Source: Stomoxys calcitrans (taxonomy: Eukaryota > Arthropoda > Insecta > Diptera > Muscidae). From it: DNA of 64,000 nt. The notes beneath the pieces were generated by a model. It worked only from the letters and a program-made list of their open reading frames with translations. It was not told the origin of the DNA and ran no database searches. Of this stretch, positions 54,281 through 64,000 are shown piece after piece; the first letter of the stretch is position 1; every line of letters starts with the position of its first letter. Location of the stretch: assembly GCF_963082655.1 (NCBI RefSeq), contig NC_081555.1:89912272-89976271 (forward strand), read 5' to 3'. The position numbers were made by a program, and so were the translations under genes.

Positions 54281-57200
54281 CTAAAAAGAGTGTAATAGTA
54301 CATACTCTGTCTTAGCAGAGTTTATGCAATTATATAATCTCCATCCCTACCACCTATGGAATTCTTAACAGTCAATTAAACAACGGATTAATATTCGAGC
54401 TGCTACATTTATTCCTACTAGGGACGGTAGCATTATGTAATAAGAGAATATTCTTTTGAAGTTGTTGATCTACAGAAACTCGGCTATACATCCCATTCCA
54501 ACACGTTCTATGAATACCCTTATTGTTGCACTTTCTCTAACGCCCTCCATCACACTTTCGAGAAGTTATTAAGTATTGAACTTATGCCCTTTTTTGCAGC
54601 CAGTGGACTATTTTCAGGTTTAGATCTCATTTCGAGTTAGAGAGCCTTGTCAGGCATCCTTGAATGTGAGTTCAGTTCAGTTTGCTATCGAATACCGCTC
54701 TTAACGATACAAACAAAAATTCCTTTTTATGATGTAGATATATACAAATTGTTAACCTTGATTTACTTAAAACTTTTTTTATTAATTTAAAAATAATATT
54801 TACTTAGCCTAACTAAGGATTACTTGCCTTTAACTTTGCTTTTTTGACTTAAAAAACATTCAGGGTTATCAATAATCCAGCTAATGTGTTGCTTAACAGC
54901 GGTTTGCTAATGCCTACATCCAATACCCCCATAGTTGAGTGGTAATACCATTGAAGACAACGGTCTAGCTGCATAATAATCGATTCTTACACCTAATAGA
55001 GAACAGAGCAGGTATAATTATGACATTTAGGGACAGCTTTTTCTAATTTAGCGAATACATTTCGATTTTGACAAAATTTATGGAAAAGGATGGCTCGTGT
55101 TTTTGTTGATGTTTTGTGTGTACCCAAGACAACGCACCAATACGAAAGAGAAAATAATTTCTATACAAAGATAGTGTGTGATATAAGCAAACATTTGAAG
55201 TTATGGCAATCAATTTGTGAAACAAAGAAAAAAGAAATGCTAAAAGAGTGTATTGAGGGAAATGTCAGGAGGTAGGGAGGGAGAGGGTTGGGGTTAGGGC
55301 AGAAAAATATGAACGTTAGTGAAAATTTTTTTTCTTCAACTCGTTACTCGTTTCAACGGGTGGCCCAACAAGACATTCACAGTATCATATGTACTACCTA
55401 CCCCACACACATCAATACCCCGTACATTCCCATGTAGTCACAAAACACAGCAATCAACTCGCCGCAGAAAAGATGAGAAGAAAAAAGACCTTTTTTATCA
55501 AATGTGTGAGGAGTGAAAAAAAAAACAACAACAACAGACTGCGGCCAAACGACGATAATATGAACAACGATGCGATGCGATACGATACATACGCTACACT
55601 TTACTCTACTCTCGACATATATAGAATGTATTTGTGGTATGTACTCACCACTCGTCGTCATCGGTGTTATCGTCGATGCTGCTGCCTCTGTTGTTGGTGT
55701 TGCTGTTGTTTTATACGCGAAAGTAAGCATTTGCAAAAGAAGCTCAACTTAACCGAAACAAAAATCGCATAATAGGCGGGCGCAATCACTCACTTTTTTA
55801 TTTAGTTTTTACACGGATGATGATGATGATGACGACGACGACGATGATGTTGTTGTTGCTGTTACAGTTCTTGTTGTTGTTGGCAGCGATGCCTCCGAAG
55901 AGGCGAGCGATGAGTGAGGAGGCTGTTGTCGGTGACGACGACAACGACGACCTACGATGGCATCTAAACAACGAGTATTTAATTTTTTTCGGTGGTTGTC
56001 GTCGTTATAGGTGGCGATGTGATGTGGTGCTCGAGAGTTTTAGTTGTTTGTTGTGCAGTTAAACCATAACGAATCGGAAACACAGATATTTAACAAATAA
56101 TAAATAAAAAGCTTAAGAAGAAAAGTAACCAGCAAGCAATCAAAGCAACAAACGTACGAACACACGCGCCAGTCTGATGGCATAAGCAGACAGACCGAAA
56201 GTCAGACCTATAAACGTCAATAAGACAATCAGTCTATCAGTCAGTTGGTTTGTTGGTTGCTTGCCTGATGGTACAAATGTGAATGTGTACGTGTATGATT
56301 TTATGGTGCGATGAACAGTTGATCGGTTTAGTCGTCCAGTTAGTTAGTCAGTCAATCGTCGGTCGTTTGACTGCCTGTATGGTCAGCACTGGTCAGCATT
56401 TAAACAGCCGTATTTCGTTTTTGATTAGCTTCGTTGATTCGCAGTTATATTTTTTTCTTCTTGTTGTTATTGCATTTGCCTATTTATAATCACAATTGTA
56501 GTGTTGTGTTGAGTCGCTTGATCAAGAGTCGTGTTATGGTCTAAAATAAGAGAGAGAGACAGCCACACATTGCAAAAATATCTTCATTTTTTTTCTGTCA
56601 TTCTTTAGATACATTTACCTAGTACAATGTATGGATGTATCTAGCTAGCTACCTACCTACCTACCTACATACCTATCGTATCGTATCCACTACACCCAAA
56701 ACTGGCATAAATAACAGCACACTTAAATTTGCGAGTGCGCTGCGTTATACTTTTTCTGCTTCGTTTTCATCATCATCCTCATCACCTCCAAAGTCTTTTG
56801 TTCAAATAATGTTGTATCTGTTTGAATTTTAAACTTTAAAAAATCAACAACAGCAGCGCCTATAAATAAAATAAACAAAAATCAATACAGTCTTGCAGAA
56901 AAGTGTTCATAGGTACCTATAAAAAGGTATTTGCAATAAGAAGTACAATTAAACTCTCATTTGCCCTCGCAACTGTAACATAGGCAAAATGTACTTCTCA
57001 TTTATTAGCAGCCCATTCATAGATAAGGGCAACCTCTAAAGAAAATAGCAAATTAAAAAATAAAAAGTAAAAACACCTTAAAGATATTTATCCCTACAAA
57101 AAGTATCCCTGAGTAAAGTTATTGCCATAAAATGGGAGAAGGGCATACATTTCACGTTTACACCATCCAACCAAGCTTATGATTACAGTGACGTACAAAA

Positions 57201-57636
57201 CTTAGAAACGTTTGCAATTAATTGCCAATGATATGGGGATTATAAAGGAGATCAAGGCATTCCTCCAGATTGCAGTTTCCCTAGAATGTGTAAGGTAGTT
57301 TCTATTCGCGCAAGTTTGTTGGCTCTACAATTTCACGATATATCTATGTTGACAGGTACCCATAATACATGATTTTTTAGCCGGGAGTCAAAATCGGTTT
57401 TTGAATTTCAAAATTACTTCTCCAGAGATTTAATGAGTGTGTGAGAGAATCTCCACATCTATCTGTTTTAACAAAGTAGCTCCTTGAAGCTTTTCTGCGA
57501 ACAGGTCGATAGCGCCAATGAGGCCGCCAAGATGAAAATATATTGGTTTCAAAATCCAAACTGAGTTGTTAGTAGACGATACACGGTGGGATAGTATAGA
57601 AAAAACTAAAAAAATTGCCGTTTAAGAAAACATAGA
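54281..57636. other. Unique DNA, UTR/regulatory-like in part
   Basis: 55380-56160 has ACG/GAT/TTG-rich patches (for example (GAT)n-(GAC)n at 55816-55845) then A-rich UTR-like DNA from 56055. CTAC repeats at 56646-56672. 54281-55300 and 56840-57636 are AT-rich without features. No frame shows a recognised domain. Confidence 0.45.
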
Positions 57637-57780
57637 CATACAGATTAAGCAAGAGGCAACCACTGTGGCTACGAGACTTAAGGAGATGGGAGAATGGATA
57701 GAGAATAGGAGCAGGTCATACCATTGCGGTATAATTGAGGCGATGATAAGAAACCTGGAAGGAAGGTAATCGTCTTTCAC
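57637..57780 (+). pseudogene. LOA/I-like thumb fragment (plus strand)
   Basis: 'gagatgggagaatggataga', 'cataccattgcggtataatt' and 'gataagaaacctggaaggaa' match the reverse complement of 13720-13800. It corresponds to the MGEWIEDGSSSYYRGIIKAT region. Confidence 0.65.
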
Positions 57781-58254
57781 TCTTTCTTCATGAGACAGGT
57801 ATTGGTATTGGAAATGCAAGCACACACTGTCACTTGCCCCACCGTTTATTTGTTTCATAGCGCTACATTAGCTATTGTCGCCTTCATTCATAGCGTTTTG
57901 CCATTAATGGCTCTATTTGCCATGTTCATTGACAAATCTGTGGCGCTTAAAGCCTATCTTTGTCATCTTTGAGATGTTCCATGGAGACCACCATTTCATA
58001 CTGCTGTGCTAATAGTCTTAGTCAATCTTCTTGTTTCTAACCAAATGTTGCAACTTGGTCTGGACCCCCCACATAGAGAATTTCTTTTCCTTCCGGTAGA
58101 AGGTCGCTCATATATGGTTCGATGCAGAACTACGCCTATGTGATGTCTGTACGAATATGGACCTTACCTTTAATATTAGCGGCAGTATTTTTCTTCCCAT
58201 ATCGTTTTGTCAACTTTTTAGAGTCATGCCCGAGTCCGACTCGGACCATAACTG
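57781..58254. other. Unassigned
   Basis: A 60-codon hydrophobic frame at 57790-57972 (YLFHSATLAIVAFIHSVLP) is present. It may be a membrane-protein relic or chance; no family was recognised. Confidence 0.3.
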
Positions 58255-58830
58255 AATTGTCTAAAATTACAGCCAAATCTGATAAAAATTGCGCCCCTTA
58301 AAGGCTTAAGAAGTATAATCGGAAGATCGGATCTTATGGGAGGTATATCACGTTATTAACTGATTAAGACCATACTAGGCATAGTTGTTGCGAGACAAAA
58401 CAACGTACTTTACGCAAATTTCAGCTAAATCGGATTATAATTGCACCCTCTTGAGGCTCGAGAATATCAAGATCCCAGATCGGTTTATATGGCAACTATA
58501 TCATGTTATGGAACGGTTTGACCACAAATGTTGAAAGTCATAATCAAATATCTCATGCAAAATTTCAGCCCATACAGATATATTAAAAAATGGACGGATA
58601 TGGCCCATTCACAATCCGGCCGACCTACACTAATAAGAAATATTTTTACTCCTTCGAAAGTTAGCGTGCTTTCGACAGACACACCGACGGACGCACATGC
58701 CTAGATCGGCTTAAAATGTCATGACGATCAGGAATTTATATACTTTATGGGGTCTTTGACGAATGTTTAGAGGTGTTACAATCGCAAACAAATGAAATAA
58801 GTAAACCCCCTTTCCATGGAGGGTATAAAA
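58255..58830 (-). mobile_element. DINE family 1, 5' part with three monomers
   Basis: Monomers at 58265-58580, linker 'gcgtgctttcgacagacaca', 'gtcatgacgatcagg', 'tatactttatggggtctttg' and the 5' end 'ccatggagggtataaaaac'. The 3' end is missing. Confidence 0.75.
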
Positions 58831-58878
58831 ACTAAAAAAAAGAAGAATAATAATAATCGGTCCATAAATGAAGAGTTG

Positions 58879-59292
58879 TCAGCCCGAAAGGTTTTTTCCG
58901 ATTCTATCCCACTGTTTTTCAGTTCGTCTCTGTTGTGCCTTCTGACTATATTGGGGTATGAGGGTGGCCTTAACTTCAAAAGCGAAATTATTTTCCTTCC
59001 GAAATGGCTGTGGCATCTTTCTGGGATCCACAATCGATTTTATCTCACTGCGTGGGGTCTCCATTGTGAGGGCTGACTCGGTCGGTATTGGGAGGTGGTG
59101 AAGTCTTTTTGGTGGCTTAACACTTTTCTGATCTTCAGGACACTTGTCTGTTTTAGTTTTTAGCTTGTAAACCAAAGAAAATAAGTTTACAACGTTTTGT
59201 GCTATCAAACAAGAAAATGTTTCTTTAACCGCATTTATTTTCTTTTCAGAATTTTGTTTATTTTCTGCTATGTCAAATAGTGCATTTTGTTG
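58879..59292 (-). pseudogene. Open frame without start codon, possible retroelement gag piece
   Basis: The minus frame is open from just after a TAA at 59293 to 58879 (about 137 codons): FDIAENKQNSEKKINAVKET, SLVYKLKTKTDKCPED, then a Pro/Arg-rich part (PPKRLHHLPIPTES) and KAQQRRTEKQWDRI. There is no Met before about residue 80. The first half is helical and Lys/Asn-rich like coiled-coil regions of non-LTR gag proteins. It abuts the DINE element. Function unknown; an exon of an unknown gene is the alternative. Confidence 0.3.
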
Positions 59293-59304
59293 TTATCGAT
59301 AGGT

Positions 59305-61837
59305 TCACTTATCGCAATCCCAAAGTCTAAAGTCCGCCTGTAATATTTGTTGCATTTCATATTGTTCGTTATAGGAGCTGTTTTGCTTTGTAATGGGTTT
59401 TACATCTTTTCGAAAAAATTTGTATTGAGAGCACAGCTATTTCAACAATTGTTTTCATAAATTTAGAAGTAGGCATCAATTATTGCACGATTTAAAGATT
59501 ATTAGATACTTTTTTCGTCGTATGATGACTGATGACAAAATACTTTTGTCCAGTACTGTGGTGAACAACACACTTATGTTAAAAACGCCATCCCAACTAC
59601 CCAAGAAGTGATAGTGAGGGTTGCAAGAGATGGAAGGAAGAAGGAGAAACAAAAAACAAAATTAAAAACGTACCCACAATTATTCGAGTAGAAGGCTTAC
59701 TGCTTGCTCGCTCCTCTCAAATCAAACAAGAACTACATACATACTACACAAGGAACCAAACGTTTATTCGACCGCCTCACCGCTTGCACGTTAGTTTGTC
59801 TTTAAGTCAGTCCTTCCGTCCGTCTGTCGATTTGTTATAGATGAGTGTATGAAGGTATGTTTGTGTTGTTTTTTTTTCTTGTTCAGTTTCAGTTGCGACC
59901 ACGACATTCGACACAAACCAAATGTATGATACATATCTACATACATCTCTTAACGTATGGAAGTAAGTCCATACAATTATTGTTCACTAAGGCGCAAAGC
60001 CCAGAGTCAGTCAGCTAGCCTGCCTGCTAGCAGTCCAACAATCCAAGTAACCAACCATGCAACTAAACAACAGACCGACCGACCGACCGACCGACCGACA
60101 ACGATCCAACGTCAATTATTAAAGTGTATTATTTTTTGCTTCTGCTTTTTCCATTTGTTGTGTGTGCTTTTTCGGGGTTTATATATGGACTTTATTACCT
60201 TTAAGAGTAACGAATAAAAAAAATAACAACAGCCAGCTACAACACAATAAAATATTAAAGTGCTGCGCTCTGAGCTCTCCTTTTTCTGTTGTTCTTGTTG
60301 GTCGTGGTTGACGACGACGACGACAACCACGACTACGACGACGACGACGACAACAATAAATGTTGTGTGTCGGTGGCCGTTCGGTCGTGAATGTTCGTTC
60401 GTTTGTATGTTTGTTGTTTTGTTGACGGCTGTTGGTTACGGTGTCTAAGGCACTGACTTAACAGCAACTACAACCACACAACAACAGTGCTAAATGTTCC
60501 GACTTACAAACGTGACGTGTTTTTAATTTCGAGTGTCGTTTCTTCTACTTCTTACTTGTTTGCTTGTAGGCTCTCCCTTCGTTCTTCTCCGCGTTTTCAA
60601 AGCGAACGACCGACCGACCCCGTGTGTGCCTTGTGTTCCCAATTGTGATACTATTACTACAGCAACAACAACAATATCAACAATCATACACTCACACACA
60701 TAATAAATAAACAGAAGCACATCTCTTGCTTTGGTCGTCGTCTATGAGGAAACTTGAAAAAAAAGAAAAGAATACAACAAAGGCAAGCAATCGTGCAATA
60801 GCAGCGAGAAAATTGTGCAAAATACCTATAAATTCCAAGCAAATTAGAAATTAAGAAAAAAAAAATGAAATAATTACCTACTATACGCAGAGCACCCCAA
60901 TGTCAAGTGATGAGAGTATCCAATGGATTAAAAATTCAAGCGAAGTGTAATTAAAACTTTATAAAGAAAAATAATTGAAATGTATTATAATTTTATATAA
61001 TAACTCAAAAAAAATCAGAAGCCTAAAGCATTCCACAAAGTGTTCTTAAACAATCTGCCTTTCTTTGAGCAAAGGCAGAACCAGACCAGTGTAGATTTGA
61101 AAGAAACAAAAATGGTCTTAATTCACTTAATTCAACCCAAAGAAAACTTTCAACCTCATCTCGTGTGAATCTTCTGTAGGAATATTTAATTTTGTTATAA
61201 TTTCTTCACACTTCTCTTAAGCGAAGAAAATAAAATCAATTTTATTTTAGTGCTGGTGTACATAGACGAAGAAAAAAAAAATAAACAACACAAATTAACA
61301 TAGTGAACAACGTCCAACGTCAAAAGAAATATATATATGTAAATCCAAATATATACAGATGGACATACACACCTACATTCAGATGTCTGTATGTATACAA
61401 AAACAACAACGAAAACAAGACAACATAGCAGCAGTGGTGACTGCCAGCAGCAGAGCATTATTAGCAGCTGTCAATAAAGCCGGTCGGAAAACAGCTGTTT
61501 AATCTTATGTATGTATATGTTGTTCGCCGTTGAAGCACACACCACTCTCAATTGTTCTCGAAACGAGAGCGAGAGCAACGAAAGCACTCGTTAAATTCTC
61601 ATGTGTAGAGGAGCCATCTAGCCAAAACCATACTCAAGAAAATGGATTTCTAAACAAAAGGAAAAAAAAAACAAAATAACCGAAAAACTCTGTGCTCTCA
61701 TCAGAGTAAAGTGAATATAAAAACGAGAGACTTACAACGCAGAGTAAATTGTTGGAGAGTTTTGACTCCGGTCAACGTAAAACTCCCCAATCACACATAT
61801 TTACTCCCCAACAAAGGCTACTTTTCAAACTCACCCA
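59305..61837. other. Unique DNA, promoter/5'UTR-like
   Basis: (GACC)n at 60073-60099, (ACG)n at 60310-60353, a CAA/CAG-rich stretch at 60657-60690 and A-rich 5'UTR-like DNA at 60740-61000 and 61610-61700. GAGA-type motifs ('gagagcgagagcaacg') lie at 61565-61582. This may be the promoter and 5'UTR of the exon that follows; no start site can be fixed. Confidence 0.35.
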
Positions 61838-62257
61838 ATGTCTCTCACTTTGCCAATGTCGCTAATAGAGACTTCAACACTAACCGAAAGTTCAGCACAT
61901 AGAAATTTTACCAAATATCAGACGACAAATCCCATGGTTGTTATACAAGCAACAACAACAACATCATCCACAACAGCAGCAGCAGTGACAGCAGCATCCC
62001 ACAAAAACAACAGCTTAATTCCGCAAACAACATCTAGAACAACAACGACAACAACAAAACGTACACGCAAAAGATCAACAACAGATTTCTCAACGTCAAC
62101 CACCACAACGGCGGCAGCTGCTGCTGCTGCACTTCTAACAAATGTAAATTACATCAATCCCACAATAGCAGCAACAGCAACAACAAAACGGAATAGAAAA
62201 CAACTGCAGCAGCAGCAGCAACAACAGCAACAGCAAACTTTATATGTGCAACAGAGA
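61838..62257 (+). CDS. Candidate N-terminal coding exon of an unidentified Q/T/A-rich protein
   Basis: The one frame in the window that looks like host coding DNA. The exon encodes 140 codons ending ...QTLYVQQR at a consensus-like 5' splice site (AGA|GTAAGT, GT at 62258), phase 0; without splicing it would stop at 62324-62326. There are three in-frame Met candidates (residues 1, 7, 33), and MVVIQATTTT at residue 33 is a reasonable start. The sequence is low-complexity: Thr/Ser/Ala-rich 37-55, Thr run 68-73, basic KRTRKR at 74-79, Ala run 92-98, basic KRNRK at 117-121, Gln-rich 122-133 from mixed CAG/CAA codons. Such regions are typical of insect nuclear regulators, and the basic clusters could serve nuclear import. 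No folded domain is present, so the gene cannot be named. It should continue beyond position 64000. Confidence 0.45.
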
Positions 62258-63514
62258 GTAAGTAGAAAACATAAAATGAAATGCAAAACCACTGTTAAGC
62301 TCGGAGATTATGCAGCTTCATTTTGAAAAGAAAGAAAAACAAAATAACAGCACACTCCCCATAATTATCAGTAAAAATGTAAACAAATTCTTGTTTTTCA
62401 TTTTCTTATGCTCCCTGCTCTCATTCTTTTTCTCTCTTTTATAATAAAACGCAGAATGTGGTGTATATATCCCACAGTGCTGTATAAATTAGTAGCACGT
62501 GCTTTTTTTGTACTCGTTTTTTTCATCAAGAGCAATGATTGCTGTTGGTCTTTGCAACGCAAACTGCAGCAACAGCAACAACAAATTATGACACATAATT
62601 TTGTTTTTCAGTTCGTCGCGTTTCCTCTCTAGACTCTAGACAAAACTCATCAATTGGGCTCTCTTTTTGTTTTTAAGCGTAACAAAAAAGAGAACAAAAA
62701 TTAAAAAGCGAGAAACATCGACGAGATTCGAATTTGTTTGTCTCTTCTTTCCTACCAGCCAAAGCAAATATAATTATATAGCGAGTGCAAGAAAATTCCA
62801 AAAACAATTGTGGGGTGCCCAACTGTATGTGTGCGGGCCGTTTGTGCTGTTTTCTGTGCCTTCTTTTCATTATGATAATGTGAATTTAACAAGAAAAAAA
62901 AATTAGAGCAAATGCAAAAAGATAAAAGTCGGTTGATACCGACTGAAAAAAAATTGTAGTACAACAACGAGCATTTCATACAAATACTGTGTATACCACA
63001 AAACAACCGTCCATACATATAAAATTAAAAGTATGTAAATATGTATGTCTATGCAAAAAAAACAAATATGCACAGTATCTCTGTATACTCTGTTTTGTGT
63101 TGCAAAATCAAATAGGAAAGCTACTTTTTATGTTTTTTTTGCAAAGTGAAAGAAAAGATCAGTTATTTTTGTGTACAAGTGTGTGTGTGTGCAATTTTTT
63201 ATTAAAGCAAACACAGTCATGCCAAAATCGTTAAACATCTACTTTTTTCCCCCATTTATGTACCTACGTACATGTATCTAGTGAAAATTTGTGAAATTTT
63301 CAACTACTTTGTTAATTTTCCCCCTTTGGTGTTTAATCACTTTTTTTTTATTGTGTGTGTTGTCATATTAGTGGGAGGAACAAATGTGAAATTTTCCAAG
63401 ATTTATGTCAAAGAAAATGCTTAACATTTATCAATTTCAGAGATGGCTAAAATAAGTTTGTTGTGATTTTAATTTGACCTAATTTTTAAAATATGGCATT
63501 TTATGAAGATTGTG
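62258..63514 (+). other. Putative intron start, AT-rich
   Basis: It follows the 5' splice site at 62258. T-rich and A-rich; a (TG)n lies near 63179-63192. A possible but unconvincing 3' splice site (cgcag|aatg at 62453) would give only ten more codons. No other exon is supported. Confidence 0.35.
62928..62950 (-). repeat. Isolated hairpin resembling the DINE family 2 3' end
   Basis: 'aaagtcggttgataccgact': 7-bp stem (AGTCGGT/ACCGACT) with a TGAT loop, preceded by 'gataa'. It compares with the 3' hairpins at 315-335 and 43030-43050. No other part of the element is next to it. Confidence 0.4.
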
Positions 63515-63705
63515 GTCCAATTTGGTCTATAACCTGATAGGTACCTACATATAAAACGTACCTATCTCCCGATTAAACGCCTTGAGCACCTGGACGCCCC
63601 AATTTGTGTCCGATTTGGCTGACATTTTGCACGTAATGTTCCATCCGTAACAACCTTGTCAAGTATGGCCAATATCTGTCTATAGCCTGATATAGTTCAT
63701 ATATA
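63515..63705 (+). repeat. Diverged DINE monomers
   Basis: 'ctataacctgataggtacct', 'cctatctcccgattaaacgc', 'gtccgatttggctgacattt' and 'aagtatggccaatatctgtc' in monomer order. A copy of the 'cctgata' segment carries a GTACCTAC insertion. Confidence 0.55.
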
Positions 63706-64000
63706 AACCTTTTTATATCTTTAATGAGAGCCTTATATTGCCATGCTCGATAAATAAGTCCTGTTTTGGGGCGTTTGGAAGGTGAGAAATCCGCCAGAAA
63801 TTTCGCCCCGAATGTGAATATCGGATTCGTGCTCTACTCCCATATATCTTTTATTTGAGGCCAATATTGCCACGATCGGCGAGTGGCCATCCAGATACTT
63901 CGCTCTAAATTTAGATATCACACTCGTTCTTTACGGCCAAATACTTTTTTTTTGAGCCCTTATATTGTAATGATCGAAAATTATGTCCCGTTTAGGAAAA
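63706..64000 (-). repeat. Family P repeat, two tandem units
   Basis: In reverse complement, units read 'gcaatattggcctcaaataa', 'aagatatatgggagtagagc', 'acgaatccgatattcacatt' and repeat with about 125-bp spacing. Related to 1-300 and 4089-4362. Runs off the window end. Confidence 0.5.

Overview
The window looks like non-coding DNA from a large, repeat-rich dipteran genome, most likely a calyptrate (muscid-type) fly. The basis is dense short interspersed elements of the DINE/Helentron type (ends of the form TATACCCTCCACCA, a (GTCY)n tract, internal tandem repeats, a 3' hairpin), a tRNA-derived SINE, several APE-type non-LTR retrotransposons, mariner derivatives, and A-rich untranslated-looking DNA with CAA/CAG runs typical of fly developmental loci. 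The species call is inference; no marker gene is present.

Layout. 0-10 kb is almost entirely DINE-like elements and the 153-bp satellite they carry. 11-15.7 kb holds a wrecked RTE-like element (+) and a wrecked RNase H-encoding non-LTR element (-). 17-19 kb is nested DINE, mariner MITE, SINE and non-LTR pieces. 19.8-20.7 kb is promoter/5'UTR-like. 21-22.7 kb is DINE plus SINE. 23.3-25.3 kb has a possible short ORF and a non-LTR ORF1/endonuclease relic carrying a 39-copy 15-bp minisatellite. 25.4-27.4 kb is SINE plus DINE. 27.4-35 kb is mostly unique AT-rich DNA with a candidate recursive splice site, a candidate first exon and DINE copies. 35-41.3 kb has R1-like and LOA-like relics, SINEs, a fold-back mariner derivative and a DINE. 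41.3-52.7 kb is mainly unique DNA with scattered relics. 53.0-54.3 kb is a decayed CR1/Jockey-like reverse transcriptase. 54.3-63.5 kb is mostly unique, UTR-like DNA ending in the one convincing host coding exon (61838-62257, + strand, low-complexity Q/T/A-rich N-terminus with a 5' splice site). 63.5-64 kb returns to repeats.

Interpretation. The simplest reading (inference) is that the window covers the 5' region and long introns of a large plus-strand gene, perhaps with several alternative non-coding first exons, invaded by mobile elements. Every retrotransposon reading frame here is broken by stops, frameshifts or internal deletions. No rRNA, genuine tRNA gene, CRISPR array or bacterial-type operon was seen.
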